From Pinus tabuliformis (Eukaryota; Streptophyta; Pinopsida; Pinales; Pinaceae): a stretch of DNA of 64,000 nt. Every line of letters starts with the position of its first letter. The first letter of the stretch is position 1. Shown in pieces: positions 1 through 11,800 of the stretch. The stretch lies in the NCBI GenBank assembly GCA_031772625.1, contig CM062816.1, positions 831,334,071 through 831,398,070 on the forward strand. The letters run 5' to 3'. Position numbers and translations under genes: made by a program. The notes beneath the pieces are model-generated. The model did no database searches, was not told the DNA's origin, and saw only the letters and a list, made by a program, of their open reading frames with translations.

Positions 1-220
1 ACATTGTGCCTGTTCATATCTCTAACCGTGAAAGAAATCGCTTCACAGTAGAACCAAAGAATTTGCTTTACTCTGCATACCTCAAGGCTCAAACAGCCTT
101 AGAAATTCAATTTCCCGTAGATCTCAAATCCCAGCTCAACTCCGGAACTGAGTTCAAAATTAGAAATATGTCAAAGCTACCCTTACCTTTTTCTCTTTGA
201 GCTTGTTGTATCTGAATATA

Positions 221-391
221 CTCAAAAACCTCCTCAATGGGAATATTTTCCTGCATTAACAAACTTCACAAAATCAATCTCAAAGCTCCACAGAAACACT
301 TGGTAAAAGACTCAAAAGGCATTCAAGTCCTCCTTACCAAATCCACAGCTTCTTTTTTAATGGCTTCCAGAGTCGCAGCCTTGTCACCCAT
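221..391 (-). pseudogene. 5' fragment of a plasma-membrane H+-ATPase gene (first exon and start of second)
   Basis: Read on the minus strand, an ATG at 391 opens MGDKAATLEAIKKEAVDL and stops at a GTAAGG donor after 338. After an intron ending in TTAATGCAG, an exon starting at 250 continues with ENIPIEEVFE. This is the N-terminus of plant P3A plasma-membrane proton pumps, and the exon junction after the VDL motif fits what I recall of plant genes of this family. After EEVFE, where the family continues with a K/R-C-T/S-R-E-G-L block, the frame runs into unrelated sequence and a possible donor at 186. No pump transmembrane segment or phosphorylation motif follows inside the window. It is therefore a broken or transposed 5' end rather than a working pump gene, unless an unusual exon lies to the left of the window. 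Family assignment is firm; the fate of the gene is inference. Confidence 0.75.
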
Positions 392-447
392 TTCCGCAAA
401 TCGGGTTTACTCACCGTCCCGGCACCCACAAGATACACACATGCAAT

Positions 448-635
448 CCAGCGATCAATGCATCACTGAGCTCTATTTGCTTCGATATTCCAATCACCAA
501 ACACTTGAGCTGAGGATTGCTAAGTCTGCATGCTTGGCCTATCCAGCGGTCAATGCATGACCGAGCTCTATTTGCAATCCAGTGATCAATGTATCACATA
601 ACATGAAGTATGCTAAGTCTGCTTGCTTGGCCTAT
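448..635. repeat. Two-copy tandem repeat of about 95 bp
   Basis: Units at 448-542 and 543-635 both start with CCAGCG(A/G)TCAATGCAT and end with a shared stretch TTGGCCTAT; a third unit begins at 636 but stops after five bases. The middle parts differ by substitutions and small indels. It lies upstream of the H+-ATPase fragment on that gene's strand. No coding role is seen. Confidence 0.7.
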
Positions 636-1638
636 CCAGCAAAGAAATCTGGAGTGACAACAACACCCAAAATTGGTAACCACGGAAGGTAGGTGCAAAA
701 TGAAGATTGCTCTTCTGCCACCCTACCTTACCAAACACCAACCTCCTTTTGTCGTTAAGGAACGTGCTAATCCTGCAGCAAACATATGCATCCATCTGTC
801 CAGGTATGACAAGAACCATTATGAACTTAAAGAAGCTTTATTTGAATGAAGATGCTAAACAGAAATGCACAAAATCATTTAGGAACAGGGTTTGGAGATA
901 CAAAGTGATCGAATTCAGCCCTTTCAATAATGCTCAACTACAAATAAACATTCTGTTCAATCTTGACTGAAAAATTAATTGCCTAGACTGAAAAATATCT
1001 TTAAATCTTAAAACCAATAATTCATATAAATCGATCTTTAAACCTTAAAACCAGTAATTCATATAAGTCGCTCAAGGCAGGCAGGTACTCTCAGCCGTAA
1101 ATCATTTCACAGTGGATGCAAATATTACATAGTAACAAAATAGCTATGGGGCCAGTTTCTTGACTGGCCTACATGCTGCAGAGCAGTGACCATTTGCATC
1201 CATCTGTCTTATGCTGTCTAGGATGATAAAGAAGACAAGAGCCGTTGGAAGCTGATATTCCGAGTTATATTCAATGGCTTAGTTTGCTCTTTCACTGGGG
1301 GCTTTCTCAGAACCTGTAAATTTGACAAAATGCACTTTATAATATAATTCAAATAAGAGACTTTGGATGGCATATTGAACTTTTGAAATAGGAATTCAGT
1401 CATTCAAAACTATCATCAGCATGATACTTACAAGTAGTAAAGTTGAACTCTGAACTATGTGTTCAACATTCAGGGCATATTTCCAAATTATTGTCCGGAA
1501 ATAACTTACTGTCAACAATAATATTTATCAGAAATAGGTCTGATATTCAGAAGTTTGACAATGTGTCCTCAAAAATGTGACTTGTTATAGATTGTCGTAG
1601 ATTCCTATGCTCCTGGTTGGAGATGTTATTGTTAGTGG
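636..1638. other. Non-coding stretch with one weak terminal-exon candidate
   Basis: Only short open frames occur. On the minus strand an acceptor (AAATTTACAG) precedes an open frame at 1313-1218 that ends in TAG and would encode about 31 residues rich in Lys, Arg and Ser. It could be an alternative last exon of the gene to its right, but its phase was not tied to any other exon. A short near-repeat (TTAAACCTTAAAACCAGTAA and a variant) occurs near 1000-1065. Confidence 0.3.
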
Positions 1639-3467
1639 CTATTTCTTGGTTTCTTTTTTCTTTGTGCTTCTACTTTTAGGATGTCCATAATCAGAAGAGT
1701 CATGAGAAGAAGTGCTAAGAGAAACAATGCTGCCAGTTGAGTAAGTTGGCTGATGCTAATGGATTCCATGTTATGTGAAGCAGAGAGATGTATGTCAATA
1801 TGTAGGTGGAGAAGGAAGTTATGTTTTGTAGGCGAGAAATTAGAAATTGCTTTTGCCAATTTATAAAAGAGTTCAACGTGTTTGCAAGCTGGTTTTAAAT
1901 GTGAATGGAACTGAGTTTTTGGGAATATTTTACTGCAGGCAAGAGGTAATCATTTGAAAATATTGAAAGACAGTGGGTAATGGATGTTTGTATAGGCTTC
2001 TTCATCCTCGTGGAACGAGCGTTTTTGGAACCTATGCACTAAAAGAGATGTAACCGAGAAGTCCTGTAGAACCAAATAGGGAAACGTGTGCAAGATTGCA
2101 ACACTTGAATGCAGGATAAATTTCTGACAGGTGCAGTAATAAATACATATACGGACTGATTTGAAATGGAACTAAAATAGTTCACCTAGAGCTATTATGG
2201 CATGCAACTCATAAATACATATACTGTCCGATTTGAAATGGAACTGAAATAGTTCACCTAGAGGTGTCAAATCGACGGTGATGTGCAGAATTTGATATGC
2301 AATTGGTGCAGTTAAGTGAGTACTGCAATATAAGCGTAGGGTTGCTTATTGAAAAGAAGTGGTCACCATTTTTGGAAATCATGCACGAAAGGATATAGCA
2401 CCCATTTTTTGAAAATTGAAAATTGTACTATTCGTTTCTGAGAGGGCGAACATTAAGGTATGGTTACGAATTTGCTGACCATGGTGACGCAGCGTAGGTG
2501 CACTTGAGAAATGCACCAATAAGTGATAAGATGCCTTAAGAGCATTTAACAAGAAACTGGGGCATAAACCACCACAATATAGTGAGGGTTAGGAGCTAAT
2601 TAGTCGGTGCTAGGTTTGAAATAAAGTTAATTTACATCAGGATATGCCAAGCAACAGTTAGATATCACCCAATTGATGAAAAAACGAGTTACCTTTTGAT
2701 GCACAGGAATGACATCTGATAATTGATTGTTTAAACCAAGAGCAAGAGATATTCTTGAGTTACCATTTGAGAATATGTTGAAATAAGGACAACCTTGCTG
2801 CTGTCCACAGATACCAGATCTAATTTATGATAAAAATATGCAGAAAGTGCAGGTTTGGAGAAAGGAAAAGCAACTGACCTCTGACGAAGACCCATTCTGT
2901 TTCACTAAACTGAACCAAACAACAAAGCTTCAATCTGCCTTCGCCGAACAAACTTGCTACCTTCCCTGAAAGATCTTGCTGCTTGGATGGCGTTGCAAAT
3001 TCAATGTGTGATTCGTTACAAAAATTTCAGTTCGAAGTAAAACATATATTTCAAGATTGTTAAAATATTTTAAATGGTTATTACCTCATGTTGCTCTGGC
3101 TCATGCCCATTGCAAGAGACATATGTCTGAATAACATCTATCGCCCCGTCTTTAGACCTGGCAATAAGATTGGATCACATCTGTTTAATAACATGCAAAA
3201 AATTTAAGCAAATTGTACAGTTAACAATAAACAGAAACATAGGTAAAATAAAATAATACCAAATGCAATACAAACCTCTGCGGTGCCTTGAGGGCAATGT
3301 ACGGAGCTGTCCGTTGATTAGCAAAGCTCTCTTATCATAGCTAGTTATCAGTAGATTTTGTATAGCACTATGCCATAATTCCATCTTCAAACAACATAAA
3401 TTCATTTTAAAGTCCATATAGTTTGGTGCTATTTATAAAGTTTACCTGGTATGGTAACATATTGCTT
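1639..3467 (-). CDS. Unrecognised multi-exon gene (partial)
   Basis: Four consecutive minus-strand exons join with matching phases and GT/AG borders: 3330-3276 (ends phase 2), 3157-3085 (ends phase 0), 2960-2879 (ends phase 1) and 2793-2693 (ends phase 0). Encoded segments include TAPYIALKAPQ, then SKDGAIDVIQTYVSCNGHE, then LFGEGRLKLCCLVQFSETEW, then ISLALGLNNQLSDVIP. A 22-nt exon at 3467-3446 fits the phase in front, and a Ser/Lys-rich last exon at 1755-1639 ending in TAG fits behind; both are less sure. No start exon was found. The phase agreement over three introns makes chance unlikely. I do not recognise the family; there is no clear domain, signal peptide or membrane segment. It lies on the same strand as, and 3' of, the Helentron genes, so it may be a host gene or a captured fragment. 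Confidence 0.55.
2139..2263. repeat. Tandem duplication, about 72-bp unit, inside an intron
   Basis: ATAAATACATATAC ... TTTGAAATGGAACT(A/G)AAATAGTTCACCTAGAG occurs at 2139-2191 and again at 2211-2263, offset 72 bp. It falls in the long last intron of the unrecognised minus-strand gene. Confidence 0.7.
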
Positions 3468-4722
3468 CTAAGTAATTTGTAGTACTTAATTTAATAGAGG
3501 AAAGTGCCATAGTACATCAAATTAAATAAATTATTAATAATTAATATATCTATACAGGGAAAATAAATTATTAATACTTAATAGATCTATCCTAGGTATG
3601 GATTATTTAGGTTTAGCTATTAAAGCAGATATTAAGCTATTAATACTTTGATATATTTAGCTACTAAATCAGCTATTGATACTTGGGAGATCTATGCATT
3701 TCGATTTTGTAGTGAGATGAATGTACCATTACAACTGTTCACCAGGGTTCCAATTCCCTATAATCTAAGCCAACGTGTATAGCAGAGTAGCAAAGAGAGA
3801 GGAGGCTAGGTTGAAAGTGCTAAATAGTTTGGTGGAATCTGGCAGTTAAGCCCACGGAAGTTCATTTTTGCAATGTAGCATTTCAGTGTATGTATTTGAA
3901 ACTAGGGAAAATTGGGAAAAAAAACAAATAAGAGATGCCACCTCCAGAACTTCATAGCTTTCAGGCATAACATAGGAAGAAACAGAAATGAGTAACCGAT
4001 TCAATATACAATTTGTCATTTAACTTCACTGGATAATAAGCACCATGTTTAATCAATCTATGGAACCTTTGGTGTTCGCATTCAGCAGCCGTAGATACAA
4101 AATTATTGCTCATCTGAGGTTGCATTTTTTGTATTCAACGATATAATTTAAACCAAACACGGTACTTTTTAAGATGGAGCAAAAATATAAATACAAAAGG
4201 CGGCAAGACAATGTCTGATTGTCAAGCTTCAAGCATGTTGCAGAATGCCTTCCATTTGAAATACAGGACATAAACAGAAACAGTACAAACACACATGCAT
4301 AAAGACTTTCCAGCCTTCTTTCCTAAACCGTTACCTACATTACCCAAGAAACAAAAACTAACAAAACAAGATGGCTTACAACAAGCTCATTATGACTAAA
4401 ATTTGAACCGACAACAGAAATTTAAAATCTTCTCTTCTCGGTTTGAAGTAGCAATGGAATTTAAAATATTGAAAGTACATTTTCTTCGTAAATGAGTGGA
4501 AATTGCAAGTTAAATAGTTTTATTACAGTAAGACCATAATATGAAGAAACATATTCATATCACTTTTGCATTTGCTATGTACGTGAAGGCCGCCATGTTT
4601 CTGGATTTTGTAATCTGTATAACAAATAGTTAGTTATAATAAAATGATAACATTGTGAATTGAAGAGAGGACATATTTGAGACAAAAGATGTTAAGGCAT
4701 ATGTTGATGTACCTTCCATTTG
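3468..4722. other. AT-rich interval between the unrecognised gene and the RPA-like gene
   Basis: No convincing gene. There are runs of ATTAATA-type simple sequence around 3520-3660 and short open frames only. The start of the gene at 1639-3467 may lie here, for example a possible coding stretch with a GTGGCATC donor near 3940-3985 on the minus strand, but I could not phase it. The right-hand side should hold the 3' end of the Helentron; no terminal hairpin or CTRR end was identified. Confidence 0.4.
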
Positions 4723-7700
4723 TTAGCCAACATGTAATAGCTGACTATCTTCATTGAGTGTGAACTTGTTGTGAATTTTGAAGTCACGTAACATGTAAAC
4801 AATGGTAGCTTTCTGTTGCAAATATGTCTCATATGACATTGCTTTTAAATCAGGAAGTAAGTCATGTAATAAGGGCTGCCTGATAATGCACTAGACAAAG
4901 TTATTTGTAATGGATTCTATTACAGCATTTATACAATGCTTGTAGATGAAAGGGCAATTATCATTGCATTGTGAACAGAAAATTGTTCCATTGGTTATCA
5001 CTATGGATGAATTGACTGGGGAGTTACAAATTGCACAAACAGGTTCGAAAGGAGTTGAATATGGATTTGTTGCCATCAGAATACCTTCGACCTGTTTATA
5101 AAATATTCAAACGTTAATTTACATTATTACATGGCAAATGCAAAGCTAGTAAAAACACCATTATTGTTATACTTACAGCATAGGTAGATGTAGTTAGTTT
5201 TCTGAGATTGTTCAGTGCATCTGTGTTAAGTTCAGTCATGAACGTTGACTTTGATGCCCTGAATATTGTTTCTTTTGTGTTTACCTTTTTTGTTAAATTT
5301 TTGAAAAGGATGAGGGGGAAGTCTCCTTTCTGCAGTTGTTTTTCCATTGAAAGGAAAAATTGTTCATACGTGTCAAACAGTTGCAACTGCAAGAGAGAAA
5401 TTGTTATCTATTGAAAAATACGAAAAGTAATATGCAAGTACATTGTTCGTATGTGTTGAAAAATTGCAAGTGCAAGAGACAAATTACAATTGTTGGCATT
5501 ATGATTCAGGTGTTGTACTTGATGGCAAACGCTTTCAGGTGGTAAATCAAGAAGGACGCAGGAAATTTTGTTCAGCAAGTGCGTCCCCGTAGGTATTCCA
5601 TACAGAACCCGCGTCCAGGGACGCCGGCCAGCCGTTCAGAAGGTGCGTCCGCCCAGTGCACACATTTCAAGGTAGAGAAAAGCTCGTGGGGGGCTTCTTG
5701 TGTGGTATCTAGCCGACGGTTGCGTGTTTCTATGGTGTTGGCTCGTGGTATTGTTCCACGCTTTGGGGAGAAGCTTGCCTATATAAAGCCAAGGAGTTCA
5801 TTTGGATTAAGCATCATCTTGGTTGATCATCTCTTGGTGTGATCTAGTCCATATCTTTAAGGGTAAATCTTCTAATGGACTACGATCTATATGGCGCATG
5901 ATCAGATCTGTGGATCTGAGTGTTTGGGTTGGTTCTGAAGTCCTCTTATCTTCTATATCTAAAGGGACGCAGATTCAGTGAAGGGAAAGTGCGCCGGGAC
6001 GCAGTACAGTAAAGGATCAGGTGCGTCTCTGAAGCGAAGGACGCGGCGCGACTGTGGTATTGGGTGCATCTCTGAAGCGAAAGACGCGGCGCGATAGTGT
6101 TGATGTGTGCGTCGGTCGCAGACAAGAAAAAGGAACAGTGCGTCTGCACGCAGAACAACATAAGGTATACTGCGTCCAGTCGCAGGCCACAGAAAGAAAA
6201 TATGCGTCCCTGTCTCAAGATGATCTGTTAACTGTATATTTCTGTTCATAAGGTGTTCTGGGTTGTTTCTGTAATTACTGATCTGATATCTGTAGTAGAC
6301 TGTATCTGTTGTATACTTGTCGATCTTTTTGAAAAGAAGTAGGGGTTGTAGCTCCCTTCCAGGAGAAGTCTGGAAAACGAGAAAGAGTTGTAGCTCTTTG
6401 CAGGTTGCAGCCTGCGTGCTGGTAAAGGACTGCACCAGTACAAAATCATTGTAAAAAGAATTTCTTGAAAGAAGATAGAGACATTATTGCAGCAGGTGGT
6501 TTTTCTCCCGCATTGGGTTTCCACCTTACATCTTGTGTTCTTTGGTGTGACTGTATATTTTCTTTATTCATGCTCATTGTTTTATGGTACTGATATACAA
6601 GAATATTTCAAAAGATCAAATAAGGAAGATTTGGTAAATTGCTAGATAATACTGATTCCCCCCCCCCTCAGTATTATTTCCAACAACAATAACTATAGAC
6701 AAATTACAATAACTATATATTGAAGTGATACATGTTATCTATTGAAAATTAGGAATAAGTAACATGCAAATACATACAGTTGCATTGTCATTTTCAAAAT
6801 CTCCATCTTTGATATGGAGTATGTAATGCAATCCAACCCGTTTGGCAAGTGCAACGGCTGCAACGATTGTGCCAATTGGGTACATTTCTTTTTTGTTTGC
6901 AAATTGCCTAATGGTTGTATTGGGAATGAAGCAATATTCTTTGCAAACTTCAGGTACAATTTCTATGATACTTGATTCATTAAGCAAAATTATTTTGTCA
7001 CAGTCACCGCGATCATAAACAGTTTTAGGCAATATCCTGAAATTTGTAATTGAGATGTTGTTGCCTTGCAAAATTTTCTGTTCATGTCGCTCCACTAAAT
7101 GTGCAGGTACAGTTAACGTTATAGTCATCATTCCTTGAGCATCTGTCAAATCAGCTCGTAATATTTGACGTGATTTGTTTGCTTTATCAAGGAATGCAGT
7201 ATAGACAACCATTATGTCTCCAACAAATAGCTGCCCAATTCTACGACTATTGAGATCTTCAATTGATACTTTAATTGGCAGTATCTGTTTTTGCCTATTA
7301 AAATTGCTTAGTTAGAAATTGCTATAAACATTTCTACAATGCTATGTTTCTCCTAAAAACTGAATAAGTATAAATAGATTAGAGTGTTGTGTTTCATATG
7401 CATACCTTTTTGATGTATCATTTTGTACATTTGTTGAATCAAGTTTTGTTGTGATTGTTTCAGTTGGACTAACACAAGTAAATGCACATTTCAATATGAT
7501 GTGGATATTATCACATGTATTTTGTGATAAGCAATCAATAAAGAAATTATGATATGTAACCTGTACATGTCTTCTTGCTGCATTGTCTGGGGGGACTTAC
7601 TACTAGTGCTTTCTCCACTCGTCCAAGATTTTCTAATTTATATACATTTAAATATACATATGTAAAAAGAGAATGCATATATAATAAACATTAATATTTT

Positions 7701-8417
7701 AAATAGAAAATAGCATATTTGTATAGTTGTCATACACATACCTTTTCAAAACAAGTGGTTGGCTTGCCTTTTCTATTTGAGTTATGCCCTCTATTTCTTC
7801 AATTGTTTCTTTTCCTTTTTCAGGATTTATGCTATGTTATAGAATAGCAACATATATTTAGTTCAATTTGAAAGAGCATATAGAAGTAAAAAGTGAACAA
7901 GAACATTAAAACCATAGAACCATACATATGTAAAAATAGAATGCATATATAGTAAACATTAATATTCTAAATACAAATTAGCATATTTGTATAGTTGTCA
8001 TAGACATACCTTAGTAAACATTAATATTCTAAATACAAATTAGCATATTTGTATAGTTGTCATAGACATACCTTTGCAAAACAAGTGGTTGGCTTGCCCT
8101 TTCTAATTGGGTTATGCATTCTATTTCTTCAATTGTTTCTTTTCCTCTTTGAAGATTTATGCTATGTTATAGAATAGTAAGATATATTTAGTGCAAATTA
8201 GAAGTAAAAAGTGAACAAGAACATTAAAACCATAGAACCATACATATGTAAAAATAGAATGCATATATAGTAAACATTAATATTCTAAATACAAATTAGC
8301 ATATTTGTATAGTTCTCATAGACATACCTTTGCAAAACAAGCGGTTGGCTTGCCCTTTCTAATTGGGTTATGCATTCTATTTCTTCAATTGTTTCTTTTC
8401 CTCTTTCAAGATTTATG
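4723..8417 (-). CDS. RPA70-like single-strand DNA-binding protein of the Helentron (spliced, damaged)
   Basis: Exons on the minus strand: three tandem 90-nt exons (8417-8328, 8161-8072, 7831-7742), then 7632-7406, 7294-6778, 5386-5177 and 5091 to about 4723, all with GT/AG borders and mostly matching phases. The 7294-6778 exon holds an OB fold like RPA DBD-A, with a G-M-M-T-I-T-L-T strand, a YDRGD loop and the string LLNESSIIEIVPE. The end of that exon plus 5386-5177 resembles a second OB fold. The last exon has a zinc ribbon C-X2-C ... C-X2-C (CAICNSPV, FCSQCND) as in the RPA1 C-terminal domain, then OB-like sequence. Oddities: a run of six C at 7591-7596 (minus strand) where the frame shifts, an in-frame TAG near 4892, and a solo LTR in the 6778-5386 intron. 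A possible first exon starting MQIVPVKPFS at 8613 could not be phased. The likely role is ssDNA binding during rolling-circle transposition. Confidence 0.75.
5491..6685. mobile_element. Solo LTR, probably Ty1/copia, in an RPA-gene intron
   Basis: The 1195-bp block starts TGTTGG, ends CCAACA, and is flanked by the 5-bp duplication ACAAT (5486-5490 and 6686-6690), the mark of an integrase-made insertion reduced to one LTR. The stretch GGTTTTTCTCCCGCATTGGG at 6498-6517 resembles a conserved motif of plant copia LTRs, which suggests plus orientation and copia membership. The interior has GCGTC/GACGC-rich short repeats (5575-6210) and no real gene. It interrupts only intron sequence of the Helentron RPA-like gene and so postdates it. 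Confidence 0.8.
7742..8417 (-). repeat. Tandem triplication containing a 90-nt exon
   Basis: Three copies of an intron-exon unit of about 260-330 bp. Each holds a 90-nt exon bordered by TAG in front and GTATG behind: 8417-8328, 8161-8072 and 7831-7742. Each exon enters with one base and leaves with two, so every copy adds 30 residues in frame (S-I-N-(L/P)-... -SQPLVL(Q/K)). The two right-hand copies are nearly identical; the left one differs at several residues. A further small duplication of intron sequence lies at about 7948-8071. Confidence 0.75.
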
Positions 8418-8884
8418 CTATGTTATAGAATAGTAAGACATATTTAGTGCAAATTAAAAGAACATATAAAAGTAAAAGTTGAACAAGAACAGAAGATCCA
8501 TAGGAAAGGAAAGGCAAGAAGAATATACTCTGTTTGTTTATGTTCCATGTTGTTGTTCTTTTTTCTTGGTCGTTTTGTTCAATTGAAAAAGGTTTTACTG
8601 GCACAATCTGCATTCATAAATAGATGAGGTCATCTCTGCAAATTTATGATAAGATGCTTGTGTTGCTTAATTGAAAAGGGTGTCTTTGGCATAATTTGCA
8701 TTGATGAATACATGAGCTCATATATGTAAATGTACGATAGAATGCATAGTATGTATGGTGTTATTATTTGGTTTAGTACACAAAGTATATTGTAATATGC
8801 TTTAGTAAAATAGAAATGGTAAAAACAATGAGGTATTGCAAAAATGTCAAAATTTGCAATTTTGTAGACTGTTTCATGTGTATA
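8418..8884. other. Spacer between the Helentron main frame and its RPA-like gene
   Basis: No complete gene. An ATG at 8613 (minus) opens about 28 residues of hydrophilic sequence (MQIVPVKPFSIEQNDQEK...) that may be the first RPA exon; no donor in the right phase was found. The rest is AT-rich and probably holds the end of the upstream gene and a promoter. Confidence 0.35.
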
Positions 8885-11800
8885 TCATAGCTGAAGGACA
8901 AGAGATATTGTATCATGGTCAGACCAATATGTATCCAATATGAAAATTCTATATTTTATATTAGCTAGATTTGCCCAAACATGGTCAATGAATGGTTTAT
9001 GCATGGTATTAGTTTTGTCAATAAGGAAATGAAGATTGTAGTTTTCCATGTAGGTTTCTAGCTGCTTTGTTTTTTGATTGCAATGTACCATATCAATATT
9101 GAAGTCCCCTAATATAACTATGATATTGTTTAGATCTAAGTGGCATAAAGCTTTTGCAATGACATTCAAAATATTGTTTAGATTTGCATGTGGCGATGCA
9201 TATATATTGAGTATTGCAATTTGTAATCCGTGAACTTTTATTTTTGCGAGCAATGCTTCTACAAATTGCTCTTCAAAATGGGTATGTTCAAGGATAATGA
9301 TATTTTTATTTATCAATATTATTACTCCATGCTTAATGCAACTTGAGATGCAATTGAAATTTTTGAAATATTCATTTTCCATACACAATGACATATGTGT
9401 TTCTTGTAAGCATAAGATATCAGATTGCATTGTGTCATAATCATTGCATACGTCAGTAAGATGTGCATGAAGATTACGAGTGTTCAATGAAAGAATAAAG
9501 ATGGATCGCAATGATTGTATTGATGAAGAGTCATATTCTAATTGCCATTTTGCAGTGGTTTGCAAACGTTGCATTTCACAATTTACTTTTTGCTTAACCT
9601 TAAAATTATTGTGTTTAAGAGGATTAAGCAAATACAATGATTCTATGTTTCTAACACGTGATAGTGCTGTGTATACTAGGCCATGCACTTGTACTCCAGT
9701 AGGGTCGAATGCAAGCCTATCCAAGGTTAAGCCTTTTGATCTATGTATTGTGCGTGCACATGCAAGTTGAATTGGAAATTGTTTCCGTATTTTCAACTGG
9801 GCCATCTTTGATGTGATAGGCATTGCTTTTGATATTCGTAGTATTGGTGTCCAATCATGTGCTATGTCTAAAGTATACAAATGAGCTAGTTTTCTAGATT
9901 GTCGATGACCAATATTAGGGTCGTGGAACTTAATCCATAGAACATCGACCTTATCTGTATGGGTATATGCTTTAACTATTCCATCTGCACCATTTACTAG
10001 CCCATCTGGTGCATCATAATTGCAAGCATACATTTCAACTAACATGTTCAACTTTATCAGAAGTTGCGAAGGCAAAATAGTTGTATGTTGATGGGTTGGG
10101 AAATTGCCGTTATTCTCCTCATTTTCATCAATTGCATTAATTAAAATTTCTTTGCCAGGCATCAGCATTAACATTTTCTTGTTATGCATTGCAACATCTT
10201 TGTTTTTGTAAAATAAATAGGGAAATGTCGAATCATTTGGTACAGGGCGCATGCAACTTGTATTCATATATGTTATATCATCAGATGTTTGACAATTTGT
10301 TCGCATTCTATTTAACACTGATATGAATCTCTTATTTGTTTGTCGCATAGTCATATGCAATTGGAAGCACTTGACATTATCCTTCCAGAAATCATGTGTT
10401 ATTGTTTGATTGTTGATTCTTGGTTGTTCAAAAATAAGAGAGTCTTGAATAGGTTGTGCTTGATAGAAATCACCACAAAATATGATGTCAATGTTGCCAA
10501 AGTATTTGGTTTGGACATGTTTTATGTTTCTGAATCTACTGTCAATAGAATATAAGAACCGACTACCAATCATCGAGACCTCATCTATGAAAGCTAGCTG
10601 CAATTCTTGATATAGCTTTGATAAGTTGTCCAATACTTCTTTGCTGAGTGGGAACAGTTGAGACTTGTTAAAAGGCATTAGCAATGCAGAATGGATTGTT
10701 GTTCCACCTGCATTATATGCAGCTTTTCCTGTGTATGCTAATATTAGACCTTTTGGTTTCATAGGATTAGTTGTGTTTTGCGAATCATAAATTCGTATAA
10801 GCATTTAGAAAATTGCTTTTGCTGTGAGTGTTTTACCTACGCCTGCTCCACCTTTAATAAAAAGGTAAATTGGTTCCTTGGGGTTTTTTTTTTTAATTGC
10901 AACATCTTTTACAATTGCTTGTTGCTCTTTGTTCAACATTCTTCTAAGTTTGTAATACTCATTGTTCTCTATTAAAAATGGATGGGCAGTAATTTGAAAT
11001 CCAAGATTGATTTTTTTCTTCATTTCAAACTATTTTGGAAATTGCAAGTCCGATTGCAAATCATATTCCTCATAATGGGAACTGTTCTCTTGGTTTCGCA
11101 TATTCATTTGGTTAGTATTCAAGGAACTAATTTTCTCATTTGTTGCAGTCTCTAAATCACCCCATGTTGGATTGATGTTATATGTAAATTTGGCTTCATT
11201 GGCTTGAATTGTTTTTTCATGTAATGTATATGCAGAGAGCCATGTAGACAATTCTTGTTTCAATGTATTTTCACAATTTTCAAATGGCATATATAATAAT
11301 AATTTCTCTCGGCAGAAGTTTTCAATATCATTGTGTTTGTTATATTTGACAAATCGTATAACATTTGGTTTTTTCCTTTTAGATATGGGTGTGCCATCTT
11401 TCCTGTAATTTGATACAAATTCTGCAAGGCAGATTTTGCTAATGGAACTTGGGTGTCCAATGTAGTAGTCAATAATGGAATGGCACATAACATCTTCTGA
11501 ATCATCAGGTTCTTGTTTCAAAAGAATGGGCGGTTTAAGCATAAATGTGCGTTCATCAACTGGAGATGTGTTTACGAATATACATTCCCTTGAACTACAA
11601 CTCAATGGCAATGAAAGTGCTATATGCACTGCTTGTTGAGCTGACATTTGCTGCAGATTGAGTAATGTATTTCCAAGTTTACGAATCATTTGCATAGCAT
11701 CAATTTCATTTTTCTTATGCTCTTTGCGTATTCTTCTAAATGCATTTGTCATAGACTTGTCAATTTTGGTCATATATGAACTACAATATGATGCTACGGC

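Noticed and set aside
1632-1859. Small membrane protein (75 codons with a Leu-rich segment)
   Set aside because: The same bases read in another frame give a last exon that fits the phase of the neighbouring spliced gene; the Leu-rich frame has no other support.
5946-6524. Overlapping minus-strand open frames up to 158 codons
   Set aside because: They lie inside a solo LTR and read through its GCGTC-rich repeats; no domain.
7575-7620. A 40-nt intron (GTAAGT...TACAG) in the RPA-like exon
   Set aside because: Too short for a plant intron; a length change in the run of six C explains the frame change more simply.
7640-8480. Regularly spaced repeats resembling a CRISPR-like array
   Set aside because: Unit length of about 260-330 bp, near-identical spacers and eukaryotic splice borders show tandem intron-exon duplication.
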